Source: Tieghemiomyces parasiticus
Lineage: Eukaryota; Kickxellomycota; Dimargaritomycetes; Dimargaritales; Dimargaritaceae
Length of the DNA: 64,000 nt
Assembly: GCA_027575765.1 (NCBI GenBank)
Contig: JANBPT010000017.1
Span: 1-64,000, forward strand
Direction: 5' to 3'
The position numbers and the translations under genes were made by a program. The notes under the pieces were generated by a model. The model made no database searches. It saw only the letters and a program-made list of their open reading frames with translations, and was not told where the DNA came from. Below are positions 24,404 to 35,013 of this stretch, one piece after another; positions within the stretch are counted from its first letter, which is position 1, and each line of letters starts with the position of its first letter.

Positions 24404-24559
24404 GCAGGTATTACCGTGCCTGGTGCGCACTGGTAGACCCATCCAACCTCGGTGTATTGCTTAAGGTTCTATTCGGCAGGCCAAACCTCAAATACGTATA
24501 TTGCCATGTCACTGGTATTCTTACCACCTCTCCTTTGCTACCTAAATATGACTTACTGC

Positions 24560-25020
24560 ACGTATACGTAGACTGTATAGCCACCGGTATAATCGTAGAG
24601 GAACGAAATTTGGGGCTAACTAGCCAAACACGTAAAGGGCTAATAAAACGTACTGAAACGAAAACGAAACTAAGTGATGACTATCATCCTGGTTGTTTTG
24701 GGATAAACAGTTTATTGAATAGCGAGTGGGAGGTTTGTTTTTTGTATTAGACGATGGCCAGCACTGTAATAACATGATCAATAATCGGGTAAGGGGAGTC
24801 CGAGCAGATAGCACAAGGTGGAGGCGAGTGCCAGGCGAAGTGAGTAGACAGGTGTTGAGCCGTTGAATCAGTACACAAGTGAATACCTCAGGAAATCAAC
24901 CTCTAAAAGGAGAGTGGCGGAGGGACCAGTCAAAACGGGATGAAGTTCAATAGATCAGGTAGGTCGGCAGTGCAGGAGAATGATAACGTGTTTAAGGAAT
25001 ATACAAGGTAGGTAATGAAA
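24560..25020 (-). repeat. Promoter-like dispersed repeat, inverted copy
   Basis: Reverse complement resembles 26330-26760 over several hundred bases. Shared pieces include CCTACCTGATCTATT versus CCTTCCTGATCTATT, CTTGTGCTATCTGCTCGG versus CTTGTGCTGTCTGCTCAG, CTCCCCTTACCCGATTATTG identical in both, and TGCTGGCCATC in both. A short frame in each starts MLSA.TPLTRLLI.LL.CWPS. CT-rich on its own strand. Whether it is a mobile element or a duplicated promoter is open. Boundaries are approximate. Confidence 0.65.
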
Positions 25021-25028
25021 TGATTGGA

Positions 25029-25421
25029 TTAGTTGTCTTGGCCGTGGCGTTGGGTGATTGCGTCCTTATAGGTTCTGGTAGCGTAATCACGGTCATCCGG
25101 TTTGATCATGGAGAGCTTCCCGGTAGAGCACCCGGGACGCTTTACGTAGATTTCGATCAGTGGGGCGCCTTCTTCACTAAGGGATACAACCGTCACCAGT
25201 GGGACCATACTGAGCGCCTCGGCCAGATGGGTCAATTTTGAGGCCGGACGGAGGGTGATGTTAATGAAGCGGCCGTCCATTTCATAGGCAAAGAGAAACG
25301 GAAAGGGGATTTTTTCGGATTCACAATAATACGTATTTCCTTGAAATCCAGCATAATAAAGTAGTGCCATGTCGAACGCTGCCGGACGTCCGCATTCTCG
25401 TCGCATTGTTTGGGTAAGCAT
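25029..25421 (-). CDS. Orphan protein of 130 residues
   Basis: Single open frame with ATG at 25421-25419 (second ATG five codons on). It lies downstream (in its own direction) of a strongly CT-rich promoter-like tract at 25540-25700. Has two cysteines in the first half, a segment PFPFLFAYEMDGRFINIT and a charged C terminus; no signal peptide or membrane segment. Family not recognised. The central segment loosely resembles an interrupted frame at 32568-33122. The homologous repeat at 24560-25020 begins right behind its stop. Confidence 0.45.
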   Translation of the reverse strand: MLTQTMRRECGRPAAFDMALLYYAGFQGNTYYCESEKIPFPFLFAYEMDGRFINITLRPASKLTHLAEALSMVPLVTVVSLSEEGAPLIEIYVKRPGCSTGKLSMIKPDDRDYATRTYKDAITQRHGQDN

Positions 25422-26329
25422 GGCCGAGCATAGTCGATGGTTTTAAAAAGGGTCCAACGGCGCGTTAAAGGTCGATACAGGGTGATACTTCATGGTGATT
25501 AATCAATGTCTTAAAATATGTGGCGGCACAAGAAGATGAAAGAATGAGTAAATTGAATAGAGAAAGAAGGACGAGAGAAGAAGAGAATGGAGACATAGGG
25601 AAGAGGAGGGTAAGAGTGTGGCAAAGAAAGAGATAGGAGGAGAGGGGGGAAGGGATCAGAAGGGGAAGAAACAGGACGACAGGGAGGAAGTGCGGTATAG
25701 ATAAATGGGGCTTGGCACCGACTGAATAAGTAGGCGGTCGGGGAGTGGTTTGTTGGATAGGTGGAAGGCCATGCAGCGGTGAGGAGTGTTATGCAGTGTC
25801 AAGCAACACATGATAGCAGGCCACTAAATGATGAAGGAACCTGGGGGAGGCTGGGGCCCGGTAGATATAGCTACTGGATGACTGCTGTCATGCCTTTGAC
25901 TAGCTTGTGTGCGATCTCCGGCGGTTGCATGGAAGTACATGAAGCATACGAAGGGCGGAGGCTTTGGAATCTCTGCAGTTTAAGGTGTCCGCTGTGCGGA
26001 TGCTGCGTGGAAGTGAAGTGGTTAGTCGTAGATGGGGGGTGGTTGGTTTTATGAGCCCCCCAACGCGTATGCCTTGCCATAGATAATAATCTTACTTGAG
26101 GAATGAAAGTGTTAGCTGGGCAAACCTTGAACAAATTAGTAAGATTTACTAGAACTAAAATCAAACTGAGATGTGAATCTGATACTGACTGCTCGGAGAT
26201 AAGCTATCCACTGCTGACTAGTGCCCGGGTGGGTAATCTACACTGGACGATGACCGGCATGGAAGGTCATTGCCAAGGCTGCCAATCCAACCAATAGCAA
26301 CATATCCGACCGTTTCTCTACTGGCTTCC
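25422..26329. other. Polypurine tract and short frames
   Basis: 25540-25700 is almost pure purine on the plus strand, hence a CT-rich promoter-like tract for the minus-strand orphan gene. Plus-strand frames 25761-26054 and 26103-26297 are cysteine-bearing but short and without recognisable domains; the second ends just before the next repeat copy. Confidence 0.4.
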
Positions 26330-26760
26330 TATTTTCCCTAAACATTGTATCCTTTTTCCTGCACTATCAACCTTCCTGATCTATTTAACCTCACTCCGTT
26401 TTAACTGCCGCGCCGGCCTCTATCCTTCAATTTTCCCCCACTTTACTGATTCAACGAATCAACAACTATCTTCTCACTCCGCCCAGCATTCGGCCCCACC
26501 TTGTGCTGTCTGCTCAGACTCCCCTTACCCGATTATTGATCAAGTTACTGCGATGCTGGCCATCATTTAATCTTGATGATCCTCCCGGTCACTGTTCAAT
26601 TAACAGCCCCATCCCAACGAAACCAGTTTTCGGTTCACTGCTTCGTCCCGTTTTCCGTTCAGTGAATTTTAGTGGTTCGATATGGTTTTGGCTAGTTGGT
26701 CCTTTGCTGTCTTCTTTGGTCGGCCTTTAACCAGACATATCCGCCGAGGGAAAGCCAATA
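26330..26760 (+). repeat. Promoter-like dispersed repeat, direct copy
   Basis: Counterpart of 24560-25020 in opposite orientation, so the two form an inverted pair about 1.3 kb apart. CT-rich, with the shared CTCCCCTTACCCGATTATTG block at 26519-26538. The open frame 26682-27059 that follows (125 codons, with a Thr8 run) starts inside it and ends NGTIWRAVC; I do not recognise it and its AT content argues against firm calling. Confidence 0.6.
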
Positions 26761-27157
26761 CGGGCCGAGAGATTCTACGTTGGATGACTTTTTACCAGAT
26801 TTATTGCACATACTCCCTGATGGCGCACTACGGGCCATTCACCTATTGTTCTCCTTCTAGAACCGAGCATGCAATCATGTTCACATCCCCGGAGATAATC
26901 ACTGAAAGGCCTTCCAGCATAAACCTTACCACTACCACTACTACTACTACGGATGGATTCGGGGGTAGTCTGAATTTTAATATAGTCGGCAATGGTGGTG
27001 AGTACTACCCCCCTCCCTACGCTGTAAAAAATGGTACCATTTGGCGGGCCGTGTGCTAAGCGGAACCAAGAAAGGTAAAGAAAGCCAGAGGGCCGTGGGT
27101 GGCCCCCGGGGAGTGAGTACATGACGATGGGTCGAGTCGGGGTTGTTATTGGTTGGT

Positions 27158-27397
27158 TTATTGAAGGGGGTGAGGCGAGGTACTTGTACGTAACTTGCAC
27201 AGACCGTTGAGGTTCAGCATTCCCCTGTGGCCTTTCCAAATGCCACAGGCAGGATAGCAACCCAAGTACAGGCGAAGGGTAAATGGTGCCGCCAGTTGGC
27301 GGTGCAGACTAAGAAAGACGCCTAGTAACAGAAGTGAATAGGACCAGTTTTTCACACATCTAACGAGTGAGAGGGCCACTGTAGGTATGGTGGTCAT
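27158..27397 (-). CDS. Possible small secreted protein, orphan
   Basis: 79 codons from the ATG at 27397-27395. A hydrophobic segment (YSLLLLGVFLSL) near residues 19-30 could be a signal peptide, followed by four cysteines (GCYPAC, GLC and one earlier). The stop TAA is part of a CAATAAA sequence that could be the poly(A) signal. No family known; the frame also extends upstream without a clearly better start. Low certainty. Confidence 0.28.
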   Translation of the reverse strand: MTTIPTVALSLVRCVKNWSYSLLLLGVFLSLHRQLAAPFTLRLYLGCYPACGIWKGHRGMLNLNGLCKLRTSTSPHPLQ

Positions 27398-28199
27398 GCG
27401 TGAAGCATGGCTACGTACGCGAGGGAATAAAACGAGGGGGGGGGTTTGATTGCCGGAAGGTGGTGAGTGGGTGATGGAATACGGAAAGCATCGCAAAGGG
27501 CGGAGGCTACCAGGCGGAGTGGTTATGTCAAAGGGAGCGGTAGTAGTAAAGGGGGAAGGGCGAACAACAAGTGGCCCAAGGTTGAGCTGTACAAAGCGGA
27601 GCGGACTGTGAGGTTGCGCCATCATCTGCATTATGCGTGCCACTGGGCGCTGCCGTCTTTAGGAGTTGGCCTATGTCGGGATGATGTGATTTTACTGACT
27701 GGTATACAAAGTAGTAGGCTTTAGTCGAGGCAATGGGGAGTCGTCTGCTATACAACCAAGGGGAAAACCCACGCGTGAGTAAAACATCAATGCCACGCAT
27801 AACCTGTGATGTTGCCACTGGCATTGGAATAGTCACGCTCCATTTTAGCTTCCTCCCTCTTCCCCCTTCCTACGGCACCGCCACCGTTCCTCTCTTATTT
27901 CCTGCACACCAATTTTATTGAATGAACCTCGGTACATAATGGGAGTAGACCAGTCGAACTGGTCGGTCGGATATAGTGGTAAAGCGAAAAAGGAGGAAAG
28001 AATGCCCGTGTGCAGCAAGGGCAAGTGCAGGCATGGGGTCAACAGTGAGAGTGGGAAGCCTCAATGAATACAAGAATATAGAAGAGAAACGACAGGGTAG
28101 AAATGGTAATCTGCAAGGCCAATACTGAACTATGCTGTTGGGGAAATACAGGCGGAGCACCTCCTTCCAGGGGGGAAATCACGCCATTACTCCTTTATA
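27398..28199. other. Intergenic with short frames
   Basis: No supported gene. A minus-strand TTCAATAAAA near 27912 looks like a poly(A) signal, hinting at a decayed or unrecognised minus-strand gene between 27920 and 28170. Confidence 0.35.
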
Positions 28200-28400
28200 C
28201 ATGGTATCCCCTTACATTGCTGCCAACCTTCCTAATCTATTAAACCCCTCCCCATTGTGACGCGCACCTCTGTATCTATCCTTTTGGGGATTACTTTCCT
28301 TCAGTTTGTCCACTTTACTTGCCCAACAGCTGCACAGCCACCCTTCCCATTCTGCTGGTGCCTAGCCCCGCCTAGTACTGTCACTCTAGGTGCCTCCTGT
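28200..28400 (+). repeat. Promoter-like dispersed repeat, weaker third copy
   Basis: Resembles 26360-26560: CCAACCTTCCTAATCTATTAAACC versus TCAACCTTCCTGATCTATTTAACC, then CCACTTTACTTG versus CCACTTTACTGA, and GCCCCGCCTAGTACTGTC versus GCCCCACCTTGTGCTGTC, in the same order. It precedes a TATA box and an orphan gene, which supports a promoter role. Confidence 0.5.
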
Positions 28401-28438
28401 TCCAGTAAAAGCCATCCTGATAATGGTCAACCTTCAAG

Positions 28439-28446
28439 TATAAATA
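28439..28446 (+). promoter_or_regulatory. TATA box of the 28611 orphan gene
   Basis: TATAAATA about 165 bases before the ATG, with CT-rich sequence in between. Confidence 0.5.
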
Positions 28447-28610
28447 ACCCTTGGGTTACTAGTCAATAAATATCTAATACCCATACATCCTGATTGTAAT
28501 TGACCTACTAGGTCTTTTTTCATTAGCATTTTTTTTTCATTCGGTGGACCACTTTCTACTACAACCCCTTTTCTTACTCTGTATACCTCTTACCGTCAAC
28601 CTTTAGCACT

Positions 28611-29336
28611 ATGGAAAATTCATGTGATGCCCACTCTTGCCTTAACTGTCCCAGGTGTGCCTACCTGGGAAGCACAGTGGTACCCCCTGCCCCAGACATG
28701 CCTTTGGAGTTCATGGAGCCATTGGGAGTTCATATGCAGACAGAGGATACCATGTTCCCCCAGCATGGACGAAGGGCCAGTGACTTGGCATCATCATCAT
28801 CACCCATTCGAATGTTTGCTGCCCAAGGGAATTCAAAGTTCTACGGGGCTGCCGCTGCCTGCCATCTTATAGGTTCTGTACCAGGGCTATCTCTCCTTTC
28901 TAAATACCCAGTGGCATATGGCAATCTTCATGGTCCAATGGACCAGGTTATTGTTAATTCTGATTGTGAGGTCATTGGATACTCCCAACATAAACCAGCT
29001 GAGTATGATGAGGGCAAGCATGTCATTGAAGGGGCAGTATATGGTTCAGCCATGCTACGCTCTGGCAGTGGTTGTATCATACGGGGTTTACTCACCACTC
29101 CAAGTACAGCGCGGGTTCAAATAACCCAATCCCATCCAACTCGCCCAGGAGAAACTCTCACCCGAAATGGTCCTATCTGGGATATGAGGAGTCCGACCCA
29201 AGTAGGGGCAGCACGAAAAGCTATGGCCGTAATTTTCCAAGCCTGTAGCTTTGGTAAGATAGGTGATAGTGATACCGCAAAATATTGCCATACCCATGAA
29301 AAATGGTCACTGAAAGATCAGTACACATGCTATTAA
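28611..29336 (+). CDS. Orphan cysteine-containing protein of 241 residues
   Basis: The longest open frame of the island, single exon, with TATA box and CT-rich leader. N terminus carries a cysteine cluster (CDAHSCLNCPRC, residues 5-16) that could bind zinc; two more cysteines at the extreme C terminus region (KYCHTH and QYTCY). Middle contains MFAAQGNSKFYGAAAACHL and a segment AARKAMAVIFQACSFGK. No signal peptide or membrane helix. I do not recognise a family. A TTTATTGAAG just after the stop (29352) may be a minus-strand poly(A) signal of a neighbouring transcription unit. Existence is supported by length and promoter, function unknown. Confidence 0.6.
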   Translation: MENSCDAHSCLNCPRCAYLGSTVVPPAPDMPLEFMEPLGVHMQTEDTMFPQHGRRASDLASSSSPIRMFAAQGNSKFYGAAAACHLIGSVPGLSLLSKYPVAYGNLHGPMDQVIVNSDCEVIGYSQHKPAEYDEGKHVIEGAVYGSAMLRSGSGCIIRGLLTTPSTARVQITQSHPTRPGETLTRNGPIWDMRSPTQVGAARKAMAVIFQACSFGKIGDSDTAKYCHTHEKWSLKDQYTCY

Positions 29337-31911
29337 ATTGAGTCAGGCGGAGCTTTATTGAAGACTTAGCTGCCTATGAGTGGTGGGGCCAACAAGGCCA
29401 AACGGGGGAAAGTAGAGTGCGCGGGACACCGTGAAGACAAACGAAAAGGAGATAAGGGAAAACAGTAGAATACGAGAGAGAGAGGTTCGGGCCTTCCGCC
29501 CGACCCTCTTCCTATGTCCCCTAGGGGTGTTGTAATTTGGTTGCGACTCGGCGGGCTGTCCGACCGGTGAGTCACAATGGTTGGGAGTAAGGGGGTGACC
29601 GTAGGGGTTGATCCGTTAGGACCTCCCCCCCAGGTCCCGCTGCCACAAAATAAACATATATTGATAGCCACATTATTTAATGAATAGTTTTTTATGGCAG
29701 CCACTATAGTAGAAATGTATGAGAACCCGTGTTTGATTATTTATCGTTTACCCTACCATGATGCTACCATCATTCTGAAGGCTATGAACAACTTCACCAA
29801 AGATCAATGTCGTAGTCACAATTTTGTTAGGGAGTTTCTTGTGGAAGTGGATATATCTCATATCCTCAGTATGCCTGACACGGCCAACCACCAGGGGAGA
29901 AGAATATCCTGGCGCAAGGAGATTTGGGTAACCAAGTGGTCAAAACTATCCGGTATGTGTTAAATAATAGCACAAGAGAATACATTATTCATAGCAACCA
30001 AACATCAGCAAAAACGACAAAATAGATGTGCGCCCATCCACTACTACAATGCATGTGACGCTGCTAAAGGGGACTAGCGGGCGTGGGGGTCATTACAGGC
30101 CTCACTGAGGATGCAATGATATACGCAATAAATAATACGTGAGAATAGTGCAATTGTAAGGTGGGTACGAGTGGTAGAAGCTAGGTTGATAGGGAAAAGG
30201 CGTGGAGAAAGTGATAGGCGTAAGGGAACGTGGTAGCAGGGGTGCTACGAATGCTAAACAAAACGAGATGTAGGTTAACGAATGAAGGAGGATCAAGGAG
30301 GAGGGCGGAGTCCTGCACTGATAGAAAGCGCAAGGCCAGGTGGTTTGAGGTTGGTTAGTTGCCTACTGGAGGTTGAAGGCCGGATTCGGCGGTCGGTGGC
30401 TTGGAGAGTTTGCCTATAGGTGCATTGGTTATGCAGCCCCAATCATGGGTGTCGCAGTATAGCAATCAGAAAAAACGTATCCTGGCGGCGCTCAGGGACG
30501 TTGGGATCTCAAATGGTGATGAGAATGGTCAATTTGGACGCAAGTCAATGCAAAAATCATTTAACCAAAATGAATGTGCAATTAACGACTACGGTCTTAA
30601 AAAAAGTTAGTAATCTGTCAAAAGATAATATTCAGTATGACATCGATTGGGCATATGCTGGTGTGTATCTCAAATACTTGGTAGAATATCAAGTAACATA
30701 CCGGGCCAACCAACTCACCAATACTAAATGGTGTACACGTATTTTGTTTGGGGGGATAGAATACAATTGATGATCGACAGCGAGAGGAGGAGAACGAACC
30801 CATGCAAGCTTCCATAAACTGTAGTTTTGATAACTTTAGGCGCTGTTAACCCATCATCCCTATCAATATTTTCACACTACAGCAGGTAAACGACCATGTA
30901 CAAGAGGGTGGGTGATTGGCATGGGCGGATTGCAAATCGTACGGGGTGGTCGGAGTAATGGTCAACTGGCTTAGGATAGCCAACCCGAGACAGCAATGTC
31001 TCGCCTTCAATAGCAAACTCAAGCATGGGCGAGTGACGAGCGCCAGACCGGGACAACTATGGTCACCTTATGAACTGGCCTATCTTTCTGCCATCAAGTC
31101 ATTTTATGATATTATGTTTTATGTATCTAAATGTGTTTAATAAGCAAAATTATTACAAACCTGATAGTGGAGTTGTTATACAGTAGGAGTGTATGTATAT
31201 CTGAATACAAGGAATCTCAACCCAGGAAGAACAGGTGTGAATAAACCTGATGAAATGGGAAGAGAGAGAATAGGAGTGGTTGAGGGTTGGTGCCCGTATT
31301 ATACCCGTGCATGGGAGGGAGTCTTCACTTCTCCAGTAGGGGCTTGCCGCGATATAGGAGGCGCAGGGGGATTGGAGGTGGAGGGGCCCTCCCCACTACC
31401 ACCACAATTCATATCCCCAGCACCTGCCACCATGCGTCTTCTGTTGACTTCTTTACCTTTTAATCTTGCGCCCTCAATGCCCCAAGAGGGTCGCATCGAC
31501 CAGAAGCACGATCATTAGGCTAAACATCAGTCCGGCCAGGCATTAAGGTGCTACAGTTAGCATACCGACTGACCTATCTGGGCATAAACATAGTTGTTCT
31601 TGCACAACGGAAAACTTGCACTAGTGCTAAGTATTGTGTGGTCAAGGGTATTACAAGCTTAGAACCTCAGTAGATCCGTAGTTCAGTCAGCTGGTCCAGA
31701 CCGTGCAATATGGGTAAACTAGCACTAACGCAAAGGCCCATGGTGGTGCAAGCTGGAGAGCGCATGTTGATACTAAACCAAGTACCAGGACTGGAGCTAA
31801 TCATCCAGTCTGAGATGTTCTGTTTCTGATTGGTAACGCGGTTGGGTGGTACTAGAACTAAAAAAAGGCAACCGTATTAACGGACCAAACAAATAAAGCC
31901 GGACGACCGTA
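29337..31911. other. Short-ORF cluster, no firm gene
   Basis: Plus-strand frames 29694-29963 (89 codons, ends LSGMC), 30420-30770 (116 codons, near-end WCTRILFGG), 30916-31140 (74 codons, ends FYVSKCV) and 31189-31518 (109 codons) are AT-rich, cysteine-bearing and unrecognised. Several end within a few residues of a cysteine preceded by W or aromatic residues, which may reflect one degraded family. 29360-29690 and 30100-30400 are CT-rich on the minus strand, like the promoter-like repeats. Confidence 0.3.
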
Positions 31912-32199
31912 CTGTGGTAGTCGAGACCCTGAGGGGTGCTTGATTGCAATTGGTGCGAGTTTAGATAAACGGCCAGGTAAATCCACTAGTCGTTACGCTC
32001 GTTGGCTTATATAGCTGAGAAATGTGCGGGGAGGGTGGGGTCTCGGTCCGGGGTTTGGTGGTTAGTCATGAAAGGTTTATTCCTGAGTAGCTAGGTTCGA
32101 CCAATTACTGGTGTTAAGGGGGAGTTGCGGTCGTTCCTGTGAGACGTCACCGTGGCTTGCAGGGTTCCTGCGGACGTCGATTTTTTTTAGATACCGACA
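31912..32199 (+). repeat. Dispersed 288-bp repeat, copy B
   Basis: Full-length partner of 22444-22732 in the same orientation. T8 run at 32181-32188 after the GCAGG-GTT-CCTGC hairpin. A-box-like TAGCTGAGAAA at 32012 and B-box-like GGTTCGACCAA at 32094. CGAGACCC at 31922-31929 can pair with GGGTCTCG at 32038-32045, closing a large domain; copy A carries an extra T in the second arm. No open frame shared between copies, so selection, if any, is on RNA or DNA. Confidence 0.85.
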
Positions 32200-32567
32200 T
32201 TTACTCTGCCATGATATATAGTTAATATACCTTACTACATTCCGCGGCTGGACTTGATTTTCCAAAATAGTCAATATAATAGTCGATTGAATACCTACTT
32301 GGCTTGGTGAAATGTGACCTTACAGTTTGGAAACGAATCTTGGCAGCAGTGGGCGCAAGAGAAGAGCGGACAATAGTCAATTACGTGCCGCGTTCGATTC
32401 GAGCTATGGTATGTCAGGCACGGGTACCCCCGAATACCAGAGGCAATGAGCCACTGACAGCTACATCCGGTAGTGTTCCGTTCGCCAAATCAGCCTCGTA
32501 CTTCCCTACGGCTTTCTCGGTCGCTTTGCACTGACTGGGCTCCTGCCCGCCACACTTCGCTGCGCCT

Positions 32568-33122
32568 TTGTGCTTTACTTTTCCATACCTCAATGCCAAC
32601 CGACTTGATGGGTTCTCTCTTTATGTAACGAACCCATGTGTCCCCTATACCTGTCCTTGGTTCGTTATACGGGAAGAGGGTCGTCAATTAATTACCATCC
32701 ACCGCCTGTCGGGCACATTTGCGCTAGTAACATATGTGAAGTATTCCAGGGATGACCAGCCCGCCACAAGTAAACAAGGCGGCATGCCTTCCGCTCCCTA
32801 ACATGTCCCGTATGGGAACTTCTATGGTGCAGTTATCCGGGCTGCCCATGCCCCTCGAACTTCGTTACCAGCACCCGCGGCCATTAACCAAGCTACAATT
32901 ACCATTGGGCCAGTCAGATGGCTAATGGCGGTCATAGGCGCCATGGCTAGGGTCAAACCATGCCCAACCGGGGCGTTTTTTCGACTAAACCACCGGGCAG
33001 TATATCGTCCATTGTGCCGCTACTATGCCATTATGAGGTCGCTCTTTATTGACTACGCCATGGTTAACTTCACATTTAACCAGGACAACACTACCCTCGC
33101 CATCCCTCAAACGTCGAACTAG
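32568..33122 (+). pseudogene. Interrupted orphan frame
   Basis: One frame is open from about 32568 to 33122 apart from a single TAA at 32799-32801. Both halves look protein-like: the first has PYTCPWFVIREEGRQLITIH, the second MAVIGAMARVKPCPTGAFF and many aromatic residues. The first half loosely resembles the 130-residue orphan at 25029-25421 (P-aromatic run, then GR followed by alternating Ile). Could be a pseudogene or a gene whose intron covers the stop; I found no clear donor and acceptor around it. Confidence 0.35.
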
Positions 33123-33136
33123 GGGTGTTACAAGTT

Positions 33137-33144
33137 ATATATAA
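33137..33144 (+). promoter_or_regulatory. Possible TATA box of the F-box gene
   Basis: TATATAAA about 245 bases before the ATG at 33389, followed by CT-rich sequence up to 33345. Confidence 0.4.
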
Positions 33145-33388
33145 ACTATTCCCGCGTACCCGGTCAGTAGAAACACATAAACCACACTTCTCTTACCGTT
33201 CCTCATTTCAGTACGACTGATTGTTCTGCTAAACCTCCCACGCCCAACTCTTTCCAATAGAGGATCCGTGTGAGCTTATAACTTCACACCTTATATCGTC
33301 CTTACGCCCCCCCTCTTTTTTTCGTGGCCGTGAAATCCACAACTTTCTCGGGTCCCGGTCACATAGCCTCGCCAATTGTGAAGACAAA

Positions 33389-35013
33389 ATGCCACTCAAT
33401 CAGATACTCTCTCGCCATGCCAAAATGATGGGTCCCGCCCGACCTAATCTCATCCATGGCGATCGCTCTCGCACTCTCAACCTGGCCGAACTTCCTGAGG
33501 TGGTTATCAAGCTCATCACCGCTCGACTTGACGGGCAAAGCCTGGCCCATCTTGCTGTCTCGTGTCGTAGAATGCGCTATCTCATCTACACGAGCAAATA
33601 CAGCTGTGATATCATGGTGGGTACACCTCCGGTCTAAAAATCACATTTAGATCAATCATTGTACTGAAAACCCTAATGGCCTATGAAGACAATGTGTAAA
33701 CCATAAATTAATCTAATCCGCAATCGATGGCCATACACTTCTACATCTGCCCGTAATTCACTATCCAGGTTCTGCACTATTACACCCGCGTCCTCAGTAA
33801 CAAGACGGATCCCTCCGTGCACAAACCGTCGCCAGTGGTCCTTGGGAACAGTGCTTTTGGACCCTCGCCTACCGACGGGCCCCGGCCTCGTAAGAGGCCC
33901 AGCCTGAGCAATGCCTTTAATGAAAAGTTTGGCGCCCTCATGCCGGTACTGGCGCCCCTCATACGTACCCTAGTCTACAGGCAGGTCGTCGTCCGGGGGT
34001 TGGCACTGCAGGACCTGACACCAATGGGTAACCTGTATACCCGGACGGCCTCATTGCGTGAAAACCCAGAGCTTGGACGGCGAATCATGCGGCCTGATTA
34101 CCCTTATTACAATGAAGAGATGGACGAGCACGTTGTGGGGCTCGTGGACATTCAGAACCCCGTCACCTACGAACAGTACATGCCGATTCGCTTTGACGTT
34201 GGACGGCCACTGCCTTTGGCGCTTTATGACGCCCTTCCGACAATTAGAGCCTTGAACTGGCGAGCTCATCGCATACCTCTGACCCGTGTGGCGCTCCCGC
34301 GGCTCCGTGCTGCTCGGAGCGCCGTGGGCTTCGCCCTGGTCACCGGTCAGATCGACTTTCTGGCCGAACTGGCAGGCTTCTGGGCCGATAGGTTCGCTAG
34401 GAAGGGTTTCGGGAATATTACCAAACTATTCTCAACTGAGGAGTTGGAATTGGTCGGTCTTGTCACGGCACTAGATACAAGCTACGACCGGCATTATATG
34501 TACCACAGAAGACGCTACAATGATGGTGTATTTCTCTGGCTTGGTAAGCATCGAGTGATGCGCCTGCTTCGTTCGGAACAATTTTTAGTCATTCCGGATA
34601 TCCTCCTCGGGCTAGCTGGCCTTCGAAACCAATCAGGCGTCGAGTCCGTTCTTACTCGCATTGGGTACGCTGGCTGGTGGCATAGACGGCTTCATTATGA
34701 CCTGATTCAGGCCTGTCTACTGGCCCAAACGGCAGCTCCTTCTACAATCCAGGGAGATGGGGCCAATGTCGTCCGTTTTAATCTGGTTCCTCGTCACGCC
34801 TGGAACGGAATGTACCCTTTGTTCGGATTCAACTGGGGTCGCATTTTCGAGGCTGCAGTAAACATTTCTCGCACTGATGACCCGTGGCATCTGCGAGCCT
34901 GGTACCGGAACGCCCCAATTGAGTTTGAACAGCTCTTCTTTGGTCTCAGTGCGGGGATGGTTTACTATTTCGGACCGAAGCAGGAGCTATCCATCCTATA
35001 CTACGACAGCTAA
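33389..35013 (+). CDS. F-box protein, two exons
   Basis: Exons 33389-33616 and 33769-35013, phase 0, GTGGGT donor and CTATCCAG acceptor; 490 residues. Residues about 30-68 form an F-box (LNLAELPEVVIKLITARLDG then LAHLAVSCRRMRYLIY), which would bind SKP1 and make this a substrate receptor of an SCF ubiquitin ligase. The remaining 420 residues have no recognisable LRR, WD40 or kelch repeats, though runs rich in Trp/Tyr/Arg recur (GYAGWWHRRLHYD, RFNLVPRHAWNGM). Such F-box proteins with unrelated C termini often expand in fungal genomes; a decayed relative seems to follow downstream. The start could also be the Met at residue 13. Confidence 0.8.

Noticed and set aside
24457..24750. 97-codon plus-strand frame as a gene
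   Set aside because: It overlaps the inverted repeat, is AT-rich and has no domain or promoter.
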